DNA from: Microcella alkaliphila
Lineage (GTDB): Bacteria; Actinomycetota; Actinomycetes; Actinomycetales; Microbacteriaceae
Direction of reading: 5' to 3'
Assembly (NCBI RefSeq): GCF_002355395.1
Contig: NZ_AP017315.1
Span: 62,001 to 126,000 of the forward strand
DNA length: 64,000 nt
The notes below the pieces were generated by a model. The model was not told where the DNA came from. It ran no database searches and saw only the letters and a list, made by a program, of their open reading frames with translations. The translations under genes and the position numbers were made by a program. Positions 27,017 through 35,841 of the stretch are shown here, one piece after another. Each line of letters starts with the position of its first letter. Positions within the stretch are counted from its first letter, which is position 1.

Positions 27017-27350
27017 ATGCGTCGCACCCCGCGCACCGCCCTCGACGCTGCCCTCGAGCTGGCCGAGCGACGTTCCGACGCCCGACGGCGACGTCATCTT
27101 CTCGCTCGGCACGCCCGGTAACTGGGCCGCGACCATCATCGTCGCGGGCGCCGGCGTCGTCGACGCGATCTACGGCGACCTGGAGGGCGCGGGCTACACG
27201 CTGATCTCCGAAGCCGACTTCGGCGGGCTCGCGAGCCGCGTCTACGAAAACGATGTCTACACCGTCTCGGTGAGCGCCAGCCCGTCGGAGGACGGCACCT
27301 CGACCGTGACGGTGCAGTACATCATCGCCGAGAAGGAGTCGCAGGGCTAG
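27017..27350 (+). pseudogene. Short secreted-protein-like gene with a frame break
   Basis: AGGAG at 27007-27011 precedes an ATG at 27017 whose frame (MRRTPRTALDAALELAERR) closes at 27121. The adjacent frame, without a usable start, carries a protein-like stretch from about 27058 (SWPSDVPTPDGDVIFSLGT) to the stop at 27350, with a two-lobed beta pattern typical of small actinobacterial exported proteins. Joining the two frames gives one gene that has lost its signal-peptide region and shifted frame. The family is not recognised by name. It may be a decayed gene or an assembly deletion. Confidence 0.5.
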
Positions 27351-27391
27351 TTACCACCGGGTCGGAGCGGCTCCCGTTCGCGCGCAAAATC

Positions 27392-27436
27392 TGCACGCTG
27401 ACGAGCCTGGTGCAATCTTGATGCGCTCAGCGTGCA
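27392..27436. promoter_or_regulatory. Inverted repeat upstream of the DUF6421 gene
   Basis: TGCACGCTGA (27392-27401) and TCAGCGTGCA (27427-27436) are perfect 10-bp inverted arms around a 25-nt loop, about 115 bp before the DUF6421 start. They could be an operator or the stem of an RNA hairpin. The surrounding 200 bp has no gene and is more A/T-rich than its neighbours, as a promoter region would be. Confidence 0.4.
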
Positions 27437-27549
27437 TCCAGAGCGCTTTTATTGTGTAGTGGGCAATCAAAGTGGGCGGCTTTACGCCTACCCTCGAAGG
27501 AGGGCGCAACCACGCGCGCCGACACCACGATCTCGACGGGAGGGACACC

Positions 27550-29028
27550 ATGACCGACACCGCTCAGCGCGCCACCAGCCGCGCCGCCGGCGCCACCGTA
27601 ATCGGAGAGCCCGAGGTCGTGGAAGACGCCCGCGTCGAGGGTCCGTCGGCCGCCGAGATCGTCGCCGACCCGAAGTGGGCAGCCCTCAAGGCCGCCGCGA
27701 TCGCGATTCGCCCGCACCAGATCAAGGACGGCTCGATCCCCGAGGCGGATGCACACGGCGAGGCGGCAGACAACGTCGCGGTCATCGTCGATGCGCTGCG
27801 TCACTTCGCGCCGCTGATCCCCTACGACCGCGAGTACCTGGTCACCGCGGCCACCGACTTCGAGCGTTGGCGCGACGGCGGCTTCGGCGTGCCCGACTTC
27901 TACGACGCGCTCGACGCGTTCACCCCGGCCGCCGAGCGTCGCGACGGCGTCGCGCACCTCGTCGTCTTCCCCATGTACACGCAGAACGGCTCAAGCGACC
28001 GGCTCGTCGAAGCCGTCGTGTTCGACGTCATCTGGCCCGACTTCGTCGCCGAGCTGGAGGCCACGAAGTACGGCAACCCGCTGTACCTCGGCATCCGCTT
28101 CGCCGACTTCACGCCGGGCTACGACACGAACTCGGCCACGCTGTTCCCTGAGTCGGTCGCGGTCACCCCGCGCGTTCCCGCCGGGGCGCCCGAGGGCACG
28201 GCCGCCCAACTGCCGACGTTCACGTGGGGCGCGATCTTCGCCGACCGCGAAGCCGCCCGCTACCGACGCGTGGTGCGCGCCGCCGCCGAGATCACGAAGC
28301 TCGACCTCCCCGCCGACGCCGCCGCCATGCTCGACGACCAGGGGTTGACCGAGCGCACCTTCGTAATGTGGGACATGATTCACGACCGCTCGCACATGCG
28401 CGGCGACCTGCCGTTCGACCCGTTCATGATCAAGCAGCGCATGCCGTTCTTCCTCTACTCGCTGGAAGAGCTGCGCTGCGACCTCACGGCCTTCCGCGAG
28501 TCCGTGGCGCTCGTCCGCGACGAGGCGACCGACGAGGTCACCCGCCAGCACGCGCAGCTCGTGCAGTATGCGGTGATCTTCGACCGCATCTTCCGATTCG
28601 CGATCACGGGCACGCGCATCCGCAATTACGACGCCGTCGGCGGACAGCTGCTGTTCGCCTGGATGCACCAAAAGGGCGTGCTGCACTGGACCGACACCCA
28701 GCTCGCCATCGACTGGGAGCACGTGCCCGACGTCGTCGTCGCCCTGTCGGACGCCGTCAACGACCTCTACTGGCGCTCGATCGACCGGCCGAAGAGCGCC
28801 CACTGGCTCGCCGCCTACGAGCTCGTGTCCTCCACCCTGACCCCGCACCCCGCCTCGCAGTGGGCGAAGGGGCTGCCGCAGGAGGTGCTCGAGGGTCCGC
28901 TCAAGGGCTGGACCGACCTCGTCATGGACGACGAGTTCCCGCTGTCGATGTTCTACGAGGCGCTGCAGAAGAAGATGGCCGGCGTGATCGAGTCGACCGC
29001 CGGCATCACCGGCACCTCCGAGGTCTAG
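27550..29028 (+). CDS. DUF6421 family protein
   Basis: This 492-residue soluble protein is recognised as DUF6421 by its overall sequence: GVAHLVVFPMYTQNGS near 145, GNPLYLGIRFADFTPGYDTNSATLFPE near 180, TFVMWDMIHDRSHMRGDLPFDPFM near 275 (with His residues that could bind metal) and QLLFAWMHQKGVLHW near 370. The family is actinobacterial and has no established function. AAGGAG lies about 50 bp upstream but GGAGGGACACC sits just before the ATG. It is coupled by a 1-bp overlap to an SDR gene, which suggests a shared pathway. Confidence 0.8.
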   Translation: MTDTAQRATSRAAGATVIGEPEVVEDARVEGPSAAEIVADPKWAALKAAAIAIRPHQIKDGSIPEADAHGEAADNVAVIVDALRHFAPLIPYDREYLVTAATDFERWRDGGFGVPDFYDALDAFTPAAERRDGVAHLVVFPMYTQNGSSDRLVEAVVFDVIWPDFVAELEATKYGNPLYLGIRFADFTPGYDTNSATLFPESVAVTPRVPAGAPEGTAAQLPTFTWGAIFADREAARYRRVVRAAAEITKLDLPADAAAMLDDQGLTERTFVMWDMIHDRSHMRGDLPFDPFMIKQRMPFFLYSLEELRCDLTAFRESVALVRDEATDEVTRQHAQLVQYAVIFDRIFRFAITGTRIRNYDAVGGQLLFAWMHQKGVLHWTDTQLAIDWEHVPDVVVALSDAVNDLYWRSIDRPKSAHWLAAYELVSSTLTPHPASQWAKGLPQEVLEGPLKGWTDLVMDDEFPLSMFYEALQKKMAGVIESTAGITGTSEV

Positions 29029-29678
29029 TGGCTGACACAGCGGGCGTTGCCGGGCGCACCATCGTCGTCGGCGGGGCGGGCGGCACCGCGGGCCGCGAGG
29101 TGTGCGCGGCCCTGACGGCGGCCGGCGCCCACGTCGTCGCCGTCACCTCGCGGGCCGACGCGCTCGAGGAGATCGTGGCGGCCGAGACGCACGCGCTCGA
29201 CCTGGGCGACGCATCCGCCGTCGCGTCGTTCGCCACCGACCTTCGCGAGCGCCGCGGCGGTATCGACGGCTTCATCCACCTGGTGGGCGGCTGGCGGCCG
29301 GGCGTTTCCGACGACGACTGGCAGTGGCTCGAGCACCGCGTGCTGACCACGCTGCGGGTCACGTCGCGCGAGCTACGCGATGACCTCGGCGCGTCAGACG
29401 CCGGGCGGCTCGCGATCGTCAGCTCGGCATCGGTGGCTGCCCCGCGCTGGGGCATGGCCAACTACGTCGCCGTGAAGGCGGCGGCCGAGACCTGGGTGCA
29501 GGCGATCGCGAACGGCTGGCGGGTGACGACGAAGCCGGCCGCCGCCGTGACATTCGTGGTCCGCGCGCTCGACGACGAGGGAGTCATCGACGCCCTCGCG
29601 CAATCCGTCGTCGCCCTGTGGGACCTCCCCGCCGACGAGCTCAACGGCGTCGTCGCGCGCCTCGACGACGCGGAGTAG
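29028..29678 (+). CDS. Short-chain dehydrogenase/reductase family protein
   Basis: This 216-residue protein starts with GTG overlapping the DUF6421 stop. It has a Rossmann start IVVGGAGGTAGREV near residue 12 (GGxGGxxG variant of TGxxxGxG), DLGDASAV, FIHLVGGW in place of NNAG, AIVSSASV, and YVAVKAAAE with the catalytic Tyr-X3-Lys near 145-149. It should be an NAD(P)-dependent oxidoreductase. The tight coupling to DUF6421 recurs as a pair in actinobacteria as far as I recall, but the substrate is unknown. Confidence 0.85.
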   Translation: MADTAGVAGRTIVVGGAGGTAGREVCAALTAAGAHVVAVTSRADALEEIVAAETHALDLGDASAVASFATDLRERRGGIDGFIHLVGGWRPGVSDDDWQWLEHRVLTTLRVTSRELRDDLGASDAGRLAIVSSASVAAPRWGMANYVAVKAAAETWVQAIANGWRVTTKPAAAVTFVVRALDDEGVIDALAQSVVALWDLPADELNGVVARLDDAE

Positions 29679-29796
29679 CGAGCCGTCTGCGCGCAGAATC
29701 CGTCGCGCGACGGATGACGCGCATCCATGCGGCGGGTTAGCGTCGTCGGGTGAAAAGCGTGAACGGGACGGCGCCGGCGACCGACGCCGACGGGCA

Positions 29797-30933
29797 TTGG
29801 CGGCGCCCCCCGCCCGCCCTCAGCGAGCTGCGCCCCGACGCGCTACTCGCCGCCAGCGCCCGTCGGCGCCTATCACCGTCACCATCGTCGTCTCGGCGGT
29901 CTACATCATCGGCGTCACCAACAAGGTGCCGGAGGTGCTGTTCAGCAACATCGCACTGTTCGCCGCGATGTACTCGATCGGCGCGTGGAGCACCTCGCGT
30001 CGCGCCGCCCTCATCTCGCGCACGCTGATCGTCGTCGCCATGTTCGGCTGGCTCTTCTACGGGCTCGCGAGCGCGGCGTTCGACACGAGCCTCGCCCCCG
30101 ACGACTCCGGCATCGGCCTCATCGCGCCCGGCGTCGCGGCGGGCCTCATCGCGGTAATCACGAACATCCTCTACTTCGCCGGAGCCTGGGCGTTCGGCGA
30201 CCGCGCCTGGAACGCCGCACGCGAACGCGCCGAGCTCGAAGCCCGCACCCGCGAACTCGCGGCCGAGCGCGAACGTACCGCCGCGCAGGCTGTCGCGCTC
30301 GACCGCGTGCGCATCGGCCGCGAACTGCACGACGTCGTCGCCCACCACGTGTCGGTCATGGGCATCCAGGCCGGCGCCGCCCGCCGCGCGCTCGAAACCC
30401 GCGGCGCCGACGGGGCCGACACGGCGACCCGTGCGCTCGGCTCGATCGAGCAGTCGGCGCGGCAGGCCGTCGACGAGCTGCACCGGCTGGTCACGACACT
30501 GCGCGACACCGAGGCGCTGACCGCCGGCGCGGCTGACGGCGACGGCGCGACCGGCGCCACACGGGATGCTCGGGGCTCCGCCGGCAGCGCCGGCGACGGC
30601 CCCAGCACCCGCGGCACCGCCCAGCTGGGCGACCTCGTGCGCGAGCTCGAAGCCGCGGGCCGCGCTGCCGCCCTGCACACCATCGGCGAGCCCACACCGC
30701 TCAGCCCCGTCGTCGACACGACGCTGTACCGGGTCGCGCAGGAAGCCGTCACGAACGCCCTCAAGCACGCGGGCGCGAGCGCCCGCGTCGACCTGCGCCT
30801 GCGCTTCACGCCCGACGCGGTCGAGCTTGACGTCGCCGACACGGGTGTGGGCGCGCGCGCCGCGGCCGTCCAGCCGCGCGGCGGCTACCTGGTGCGTGCC
30901 CGGGTACCGCTGATTGTGGAGGAGGGCGCGTGA
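29797..30933 (+). CDS. NarL/LiaS-type sensor histidine kinase, damaged at both ends
   Basis: The long frame (378 residues, TTG at 29797) carries three or four membrane helices, the dimerisation motif RIGRELHDVVAHHVSVM (phospho-His near 179) and a HATPase with EAVTNALKHA and DVADTGVG. Two things are wrong. The natural GTG start at 29750 (KSVNGTAPATDADG) is in another frame, and the first membrane helix expected between PDALLAA and TIVVSAVY is absent. After DTGVG, the usual G2 box (GLxGMRER and LGG) is missing in frame, going straight to GGYLVRARVPL. The pair with the response regulator (GTGA overlap) is intact. It may be inactive or an assembly-collapsed gene. Confidence 0.75.
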   Translation: MAAPPARPQRAAPRRATRRQRPSAPITVTIVVSAVYIIGVTNKVPEVLFSNIALFAAMYSIGAWSTSRRAALISRTLIVVAMFGWLFYGLASAAFDTSLAPDDSGIGLIAPGVAAGLIAVITNILYFAGAWAFGDRAWNAARERAELEARTRELAAERERTAAQAVALDRVRIGRELHDVVAHHVSVMGIQAGAARRALETRGADGADTATRALGSIEQSARQAVDELHRLVTTLRDTEALTAGAADGDGATGATRDARGSAGSAGDGPSTRGTAQLGDLVRELEAAGRAAALHTIGEPTPLSPVVDTTLYRVAQEAVTNALKHAGASARVDLRLRFTPDAVELDVADTGVGARAAAVQPRGGYLVRARVPLIVEEGA

Positions 30934-31643
30934 GCGACGTGGCCACGAGCATCCGCGTGCTGCTCGTCGACGACCACGCGCTCGTGCGCTCAGGGTTCCG
31001 CGCGATCCTCGAGAGCGAGCCCGACATCGCCGTGGTGGGCGAGGCCGCGAACGGCGAGGAGGCCGTCGCTCAGGCCGCGGCGCTCACCCCCGACATCATC
31101 TGTATGGACGTGCAGATGCCCGGCATGGACGGGCTCGAGGCGACGCGGCAGATCACGTCCGACGCCGCCGGGGGCACTGGCGTTCTCGTGCTCACGACGT
31201 TCGACCGCGACGACTACCTGTTCGCCGCCCTCGAGGCCGGTGCCGCCGGGTTCCTGTTGAAAAACGCCAGCCCGGAGAAGCTCGTCGAGGCCGTGCGGGT
31301 CGTCGCGAGCGGCGATGCCCTGCTTGCCCCCGACGTCACCCGCCGAGTCATCGCTCGCGCGACGGGGACGGGCGCGCGGGGCGTCGGCGGCGCGAACGGC
31401 GAAATCCCCGGACCGGATGCTCGCCTCGCCGAGCTCACGGAGCGCGAGCGCGAGGTGCTCACCCTGCTCGCCCGCGGTCTCGCCAACGCCGAGATCGCGC
31501 GCGAGCTGTGGCTCGGCGAGGCGACCGTCAAGACGCACGTGTCGAAGATCCTGCAGAAGCTGGGGCTGCGCGACCGGGTGCACGCGGTCGTGTTCGCGTA
31601 CGAGAACGGCTGCGCCGTTCCGGGCGAAAGCCCGACCGAGTAG
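30930..31643 (+). CDS. NarL/LuxR-type response regulator
   Basis: This 237-residue protein starts with GTG overlapping the kinase stop. The receiver has VDDHALVR at 13-20, phospho-acceptor Asp60 in CMDVQMPGMDG and the conserved Lys in LLKNASPE near 113. A LuxR HTH lies at about 168-225 (LTEREREVLTLLARG through ATVKTHVSKILQKLGL). It probably controls the ABC exporter genes 110 bp downstream, a common arrangement for stress-responsive NarL pairs (inference). Confidence 0.92.
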   Translation: MSDVATSIRVLLVDDHALVRSGFRAILESEPDIAVVGEAANGEEAVAQAAALTPDIICMDVQMPGMDGLEATRQITSDAAGGTGVLVLTTFDRDDYLFAALEAGAAGFLLKNASPEKLVEAVRVVASGDALLAPDVTRRVIARATGTGARGVGGANGEIPGPDARLAELTEREREVLTLLARGLANAEIARELWLGEATVKTHVSKILQKLGLRDRVHAVVFAYENGCAVPGESPTE

Positions 31644-31752
31644 GCGCCCCCGTTCACCCGTCGGGGGGAGGGCGCGCGGTGGCAACCATCCTTCGGGCGG
31701 ATGCGCGAGCATCCCGGCCATTCGTAGCGTGGGAACCAACGAAAGGGGCAGC

Positions 31753-32634
31753 ATGCTTGAGATCGAGGGTGTGACCAAGCGCTACGGCGACCGCACGGCG
31801 GTTGACGACGTCAGCTTCACCGTCGGCGGTGGCCGGTTGACCGGCTTCGTCGGTGGCAACGGCGCGGGCAAGACGACGACGATGCGCATCATCCTGGGGG
31901 TCCTCGGGGCTGATGCCGGCGAGGTGCGACTCGACGGGTCGCCGCTCGGCGCCGACGGACGGCGACGCTTCGGCTACATGCCGGAAGAGCGCGGGCTCTA
32001 CCCGAAGATGCGGGTGCACGAGCAGCTCGTCTACCTCGCACGACTGCGCGGCATGCGCGCCGGGGAGGCGGCCGAGCGCGCCGACGAGTTGATCGACCGG
32101 CTCGAACTCACCGAGCGGCGCAACGACCCGATCGAGAAGCTGTCGCTCGGCAACCAGCAGCGCGCGCAAATCGCCGCGGCGCTCGTCCACGCGCCCAGCT
32201 TCCTCGTGCTCGACGAGCCGTTCTCGGGGCTCGACCCCATGGCCGTCGAAACGGTCCTCGGCGTGCTCAGCGAGTTCGCCGCGGACGGAGCACCGGTTCT
32301 CTTCTCGAGCCACCAATTGGATGTCGTCGAGCGGCTCTGCGACGACATCGTCGTGATCGGTGACGGGCGCATCCTCGCCGCCGGCAGTCGAGAGGAGTTG
32401 CGCGAGCGGAACGCCGGCTCGCGCTGGGAGCTCACCGTCGACGGCGACCTCGACTGGGTGCGCACCGCGACCGGCGTGGAGGTCATCGAGTTCGACGGCG
32501 ACCACGTCGTCTTCGACGCCGACCCGGCGGCCGCCCAGGCCGTGCTGCAACGCGCCACCGCGAGCGACGCCGTGCACCGCTTCGGACGCCGCCGCCCCAC
32601 CCTGACCGAAATCTTCCGAGAGGTCGTGCAGTGA
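31753..32634 (+). CDS. ABC transporter ATP-binding protein (drug/Na+ exporter type)
   Basis: This 293-residue protein starts at ATG 31753 with GAAAGGGG upstream. It has Walker A GGNGAGKTTT near 36, a Q-loop in the FGYMPEERGLYP segment, signature LSLGNQQR near 133 and Walker B FLVLDEPFSGLDP near 155. The C-terminal extension resembles NatA-type ATPases. Its stop overlaps the permease start. Confidence 0.93.
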   Translation: MLEIEGVTKRYGDRTAVDDVSFTVGGGRLTGFVGGNGAGKTTTMRIILGVLGADAGEVRLDGSPLGADGRRRFGYMPEERGLYPKMRVHEQLVYLARLRGMRAGEAAERADELIDRLELTERRNDPIEKLSLGNQQRAQIAAALVHAPSFLVLDEPFSGLDPMAVETVLGVLSEFAADGAPVLFSSHQLDVVERLCDDIVVIGDGRILAAGSREELRERNAGSRWELTVDGDLDWVRTATGVEVIEFDGDHVVFDADPAAAQAVLQRATASDAVHRFGRRRPTLTEIFREVVQ

Positions 32635-33725
32635 TGAACGCCACCAGTTTCCGCGAATCCGTCTTCCTCGTCGCCGGGCGCGAGATTACGCAGCGCCTGC
32701 GGTCGAAGTCGTTCGTGATCTCGACGCTCATCCTGTTCGCGATCGTGCTCGGGTCGATCCTCATCAGCGGGTTCATCTCGCGCGCGAACGCCGACTCGAC
32801 GGCGCCCATCGCCGGAGTCGGCGCCGCCATCGCCGAACTCGAGACGCTGCCGGGCGTCGAGGTCGTCGAGGCCGCGACGATCGCCGAGGCCGAGCAACTC
32901 GTTCGCGATGAGGAGGTCGACGCGGCCGTCGTACCGCTCGACGGCGACTCGGCTGTTCCCTTCGAGGTGATCGGCTTCGACGAGGCTCCCGGCGGTCTCG
33001 TCACGGCGCTGTCCATCACGCCGGAGGTGCGCCTGCTGGAAGAGCCGGGGCTGCCCTTCGGCCTGCTCTACCTCGTCGCGTTCGGCTTCGGCATCGTCTT
33101 CTTCCTCTCGGCCGTCACCTTCGGCGGCACGATCGCGCAGAGCGTGGTGGAGGAGAAGCAGACCCGCATCGTCGAGATTCTGCTGTCGTCGATTTCGGCC
33201 AGGGCGCTACTCGCGGGGAAAGTGGTCGGCAACTCGATACTCGCCTTCGGGCAGATCATCGCTATCGCGGCGCTCGCGGCGCTCGGCCTCGTGCTCACCG
33301 GCCAAGACGTGCTCGTGACCGACCTCGGGCCCGCGGTCGGCTGGTTCCTCGGGTTCTTCGCGATCGGCTTCGTGCTGCTCGCGGCCATGTACGCGGCGAG
33401 CGCCTCGCTCGTGTCGCGCATGGAAGACGTCGGCTCGGTGCTCACGCCGGTGACGTACCTCGTGATGATTCCGTACTTCCTCGTAATCTTCCTGTTCGAC
33501 AACGCCCTCGTGCTGACGATCATGTCGTACGTGCCGTTCTCGGCTCCGGTCGGAATGCCCATGCGGATCTTCCTCGACCAGGCCGCCTGGTGGGAGCCGA
33601 TCCTGTCGCTCGTGGTGCTCGCCGTGTCAACGGTGATCATCGTCGCCCTCGGTGCGCGCATCTACCGCAACTCGCTGCTGCGCACGGGTTCGCGGGTGAA
33701 GCTCGGTGAGGCGCTGAAGGGGTAA
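32634..33725 (+). CDS. ABC-2 type permease (NatB-like)
   Basis: This 363-residue protein (ATG at 32634; an overlapping GTG at 32631 is possible) has one N-terminal helix (SFVISTLILFAIVLGSILI), an outside domain of about 130 residues, then six helices starting near residue 140. The VVEEKQTRIVEILLSSI segment before the third helix is the hallmark of NatB/YhaP permeases. With the ATPase it forms an exporter, perhaps for sodium, peptides or drugs. Confidence 0.9.
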   Translation: MNATSFRESVFLVAGREITQRLRSKSFVISTLILFAIVLGSILISGFISRANADSTAPIAGVGAAIAELETLPGVEVVEAATIAEAEQLVRDEEVDAAVVPLDGDSAVPFEVIGFDEAPGGLVTALSITPEVRLLEEPGLPFGLLYLVAFGFGIVFFLSAVTFGGTIAQSVVEEKQTRIVEILLSSISARALLAGKVVGNSILAFGQIIAIAALAALGLVLTGQDVLVTDLGPAVGWFLGFFAIGFVLLAAMYAASASLVSRMEDVGSVLTPVTYLVMIPYFLVIFLFDNALVLTIMSYVPFSAPVGMPMRIFLDQAAWWEPILSLVVLAVSTVIIVALGARIYRNSLLRTGSRVKLGEALKG

Positions 33726-33802
33726 AGCACGCGAATCGGGATGCGCGGGGCGTGGCCGCCACGGACGGCGCGCCCCGCGCATCCGGGTGCGAGAATGAGC
33801 GC

Positions 33803-34876
33803 GTGAGCCGACTGCATGACACCGCCCGCCGAGGATTCGCCAGCGACAACTACGCGGGGGTGCACCCCGAGGTGCTCGCCGCGCTCGCCGACGCGAACGA
33901 GGGCCACCAGATCGCCTACGGCGAAGACGACTACACGGCTCGGCTGCTCGAGGTGGTGCGCGCCGAGTTCGGCGAGCAGGCCGAGGTGTACCCGGTGTTC
34001 AACGGCACCGGGGCGAACGTGCTCGCGCTCACCGCGCTGATGCCGCGCTGGGGTGCGGTCATCGCGAGCGGGGTCGCGCACATCCACACCGACGAGGGCG
34101 GGGCGCCCGAGCGGGTCAGCGGCCTGAAGCTGTTCACCGTGCCGACCGACGACGGCAAGCTCACCCCCGAACTGATCGACACAGAAGCCTGGGGCTGGGG
34201 AGACGAGCACCGGGCGCAGCCGCTCGCCGTGAGCATCACGAACTCAACCGAGGTGGGCACCGTCTACACACCCGACGAGGTGCGCGCCATCGCCGACCAC
34301 GCCCACGCGAACGGCATGGCTCTGCACCTCGACGGCGCCCGCGTGTGGAACGCCGCCGCGTCGCTCGGAACGTCACTGTCGGCGTTCACGTCGGAGGCGG
34401 GGGTCGACGTGCTCTCGCTCGGCGGCACGAAGAACGGCCTGCTCGGAGCGGAAGCGATCGTCGTGATCGACCCCGAGCGCGCGCCCGGCCTCACCTACCT
34501 GCGCAAGATGAACATGCAGCTGGCGAGCAAGATGCGTTTCATCTCGGCGCAGCTGCTGACGCTCTTCGACGACGAGCTCGGGCTGCGCTCGGCTCGGCAC
34601 GCGAACGCCATGGCCGCGCGCCTGCGCCAGGGGCTCGAGCGGATGGTCGCGAGCGGCGAGGTGCCAGCCGGCTCGCTCGGCTTCAGTCAGGACACGCAGG
34701 CGAACGCCGTGTTCGCGCTGCTCGACAACGCGGTCGCCGACCGCATTCGGGAGAAATTCCGCTTCTACGACTGGGATCGCGCCCGCGGCGAGGTGCGCTG
34801 GATGTGCGCCTTCGACACGAGCGCCGACGACATCGACGCCTTCCTGCGCGTCGTGCACCACGAGCTGACGCGCTAG
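33803..34876 (+). CDS. Low-specificity L-threonine aldolase family
   Basis: This 357-residue fold-type-I PLP enzyme starts with GTG at 33803. It has FASDNYAGVHPEVLAAL near 10, VFNGTGANVLAL near 70, HLDGARVWNAA near 178 and the PLP-lysine in SLGGTKNGLLGAE near 208-211. The family splits threonine or allo-threonine to glycine and acetaldehyde. No regulatory genes adjoin it. Confidence 0.9.
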   Translation: MSRLHDTARRGFASDNYAGVHPEVLAALADANEGHQIAYGEDDYTARLLEVVRAEFGEQAEVYPVFNGTGANVLALTALMPRWGAVIASGVAHIHTDEGGAPERVSGLKLFTVPTDDGKLTPELIDTEAWGWGDEHRAQPLAVSITNSTEVGTVYTPDEVRAIADHAHANGMALHLDGARVWNAAASLGTSLSAFTSEAGVDVLSLGGTKNGLLGAEAIVVIDPERAPGLTYLRKMNMQLASKMRFISAQLLTLFDDELGLRSARHANAMAARLRQGLERMVASGEVPAGSLGFSQDTQANAVFALLDNAVADRIREKFRFYDWDRARGEVRWMCAFDTSADDIDAFLRVVHHELTR

Positions 34877-35423
34877 CGGGTCAGTCGCTGCCGCCCGCGA
34901 CCGGAGTGGGCCGGGGCAGGAGTGCGCCCGGGCAGGAGTGCGCCCGGGCAGGTGTCGCATCGCCCCGGTCATCATCGACAAGACCGGCGTGTGGGGGTAG
35001 CTGACCGGCTTGTCTACCAGCCCACCGGGTTGACGCGACAGTCCCGTGTGCCGATTGTGCGGCGGTCTCTCGTTGATAAACAGCTCGGAATCGCCGCGCC
35101 ACACTGAACCCGCATCCTCACTAAACCCGCATCCTCCTTCTGATTTTGCGGAGCCTGGTCGGGCCGCTTCCAGCCAGGCAGCCCACGTTCCCGGCCGACC
35201 GGGACCACGGCGCTCATCACCACGACCGCGCATTCGTTGATCTTCATCGATGAATAGCCGCATGAGGTGCCCCTCTATCGATGTGCGTCTATGTGAAGAG
35301 AAACGCGACGGAGGAACTCGACGGCTGCGGCGGCGGACTCTGCTGCTGAGCAGAGCTATATCGCTCTGCAGACACGAATTAGAGCGTCAGCGCTTCCCAA
35401 GCGTTGCGACGCACACTGGCCGG
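34877..35423. other. Gene-free stretch between threonine aldolase and TIGR02611 genes
   Basis: About 550 bp without a convincing gene. It starts with a 16-bp tandem repeat (34914-34953), then contains two CCCGCATCCTC copies about 17 bp apart near 35109-35136, and a lower-GC part around 35230-35400 that may hold the promoter of the next gene. Short frames on both strands (such as 35014-35247 on the minus strand) lack start sites and coding character. Confidence 0.5.
34914..34953. repeat. 16-bp tandem repeat, about 2.5 copies
   Basis: The unit GGGCAGGAGTGCGCCC occurs at 34914-34929 and 34930-34945, followed by a partial copy GGGCAGGTG. The unit itself is nearly palindromic at its ends (GGGC..GCCC). 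It lies 37 bp after the threonine aldolase stop and could form nested hairpins working as a terminator. Confidence 0.55.
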
Positions 35424-35828
35424 GTGAGCACGGATTCACCCGGCCAGCAGCGCGTTCTGCAGCCCGGCGACCCCGGGTATGAGCGCGCCGACGAGGCACG
35501 CCGCACCGGCCCGGTGCGCGGGCGGGCTGCGGCGGCCCGCGAGGCGATCCGGCGGCGCCCCGGGCTCGACAGGGTCTACCGCACCGGCGTGAAAGTCGTC
35601 GGCGGCACCACCGTCGGCCTCGGCATCGTACTCATGCCGCTTCCCGGCCCGGGCACCCTCATTGCCCTGGGGGGCCTCGCAATTCTCGGCACCGAGAGCG
35701 AGAACGCGAAGAAGCTCAACGACCACGCCGTTCGTGCCGCGAAGGCGGCCGCCGCAGCGGCGGCCCGACGACGGGATGCGCGGCGTGCGGCGCGCGCGCA
35801 ACGCCCGTTCCGCGCCGCACGCGACTAG
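35424..35828 (+). CDS. TIGR02611 (PGPGW-type) small membrane protein
   Basis: This 134-residue protein starts with GTG at 35424. A charged N-terminus leads to two close hydrophobic segments at about 56-92 with the family signature VGLGIVLMPLPGPGTLIALGGLAILGTE. The C-terminus is Ala/Arg-rich. Function is unknown. It ends 13 bp before the first IS701 copy. An upstream frame to 35250 is open but not protein-like. Confidence 0.8.
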   Translation: MSTDSPGQQRVLQPGDPGYERADEARRTGPVRGRAAAAREAIRRRPGLDRVYRTGVKVVGGTTVGLGIVLMPLPGPGTLIALGGLAILGTESENAKKLNDHAVRAAKAAAAAAARRRDARRAARAQRPFRAARD

Positions 35829-35841
35829 CGAACCCGCCTAG

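Noticed and set aside
34914..34953. CRISPR-like repeats
   Set aside because: The units are directly tandem with no spacers and there are no cas genes in the window.
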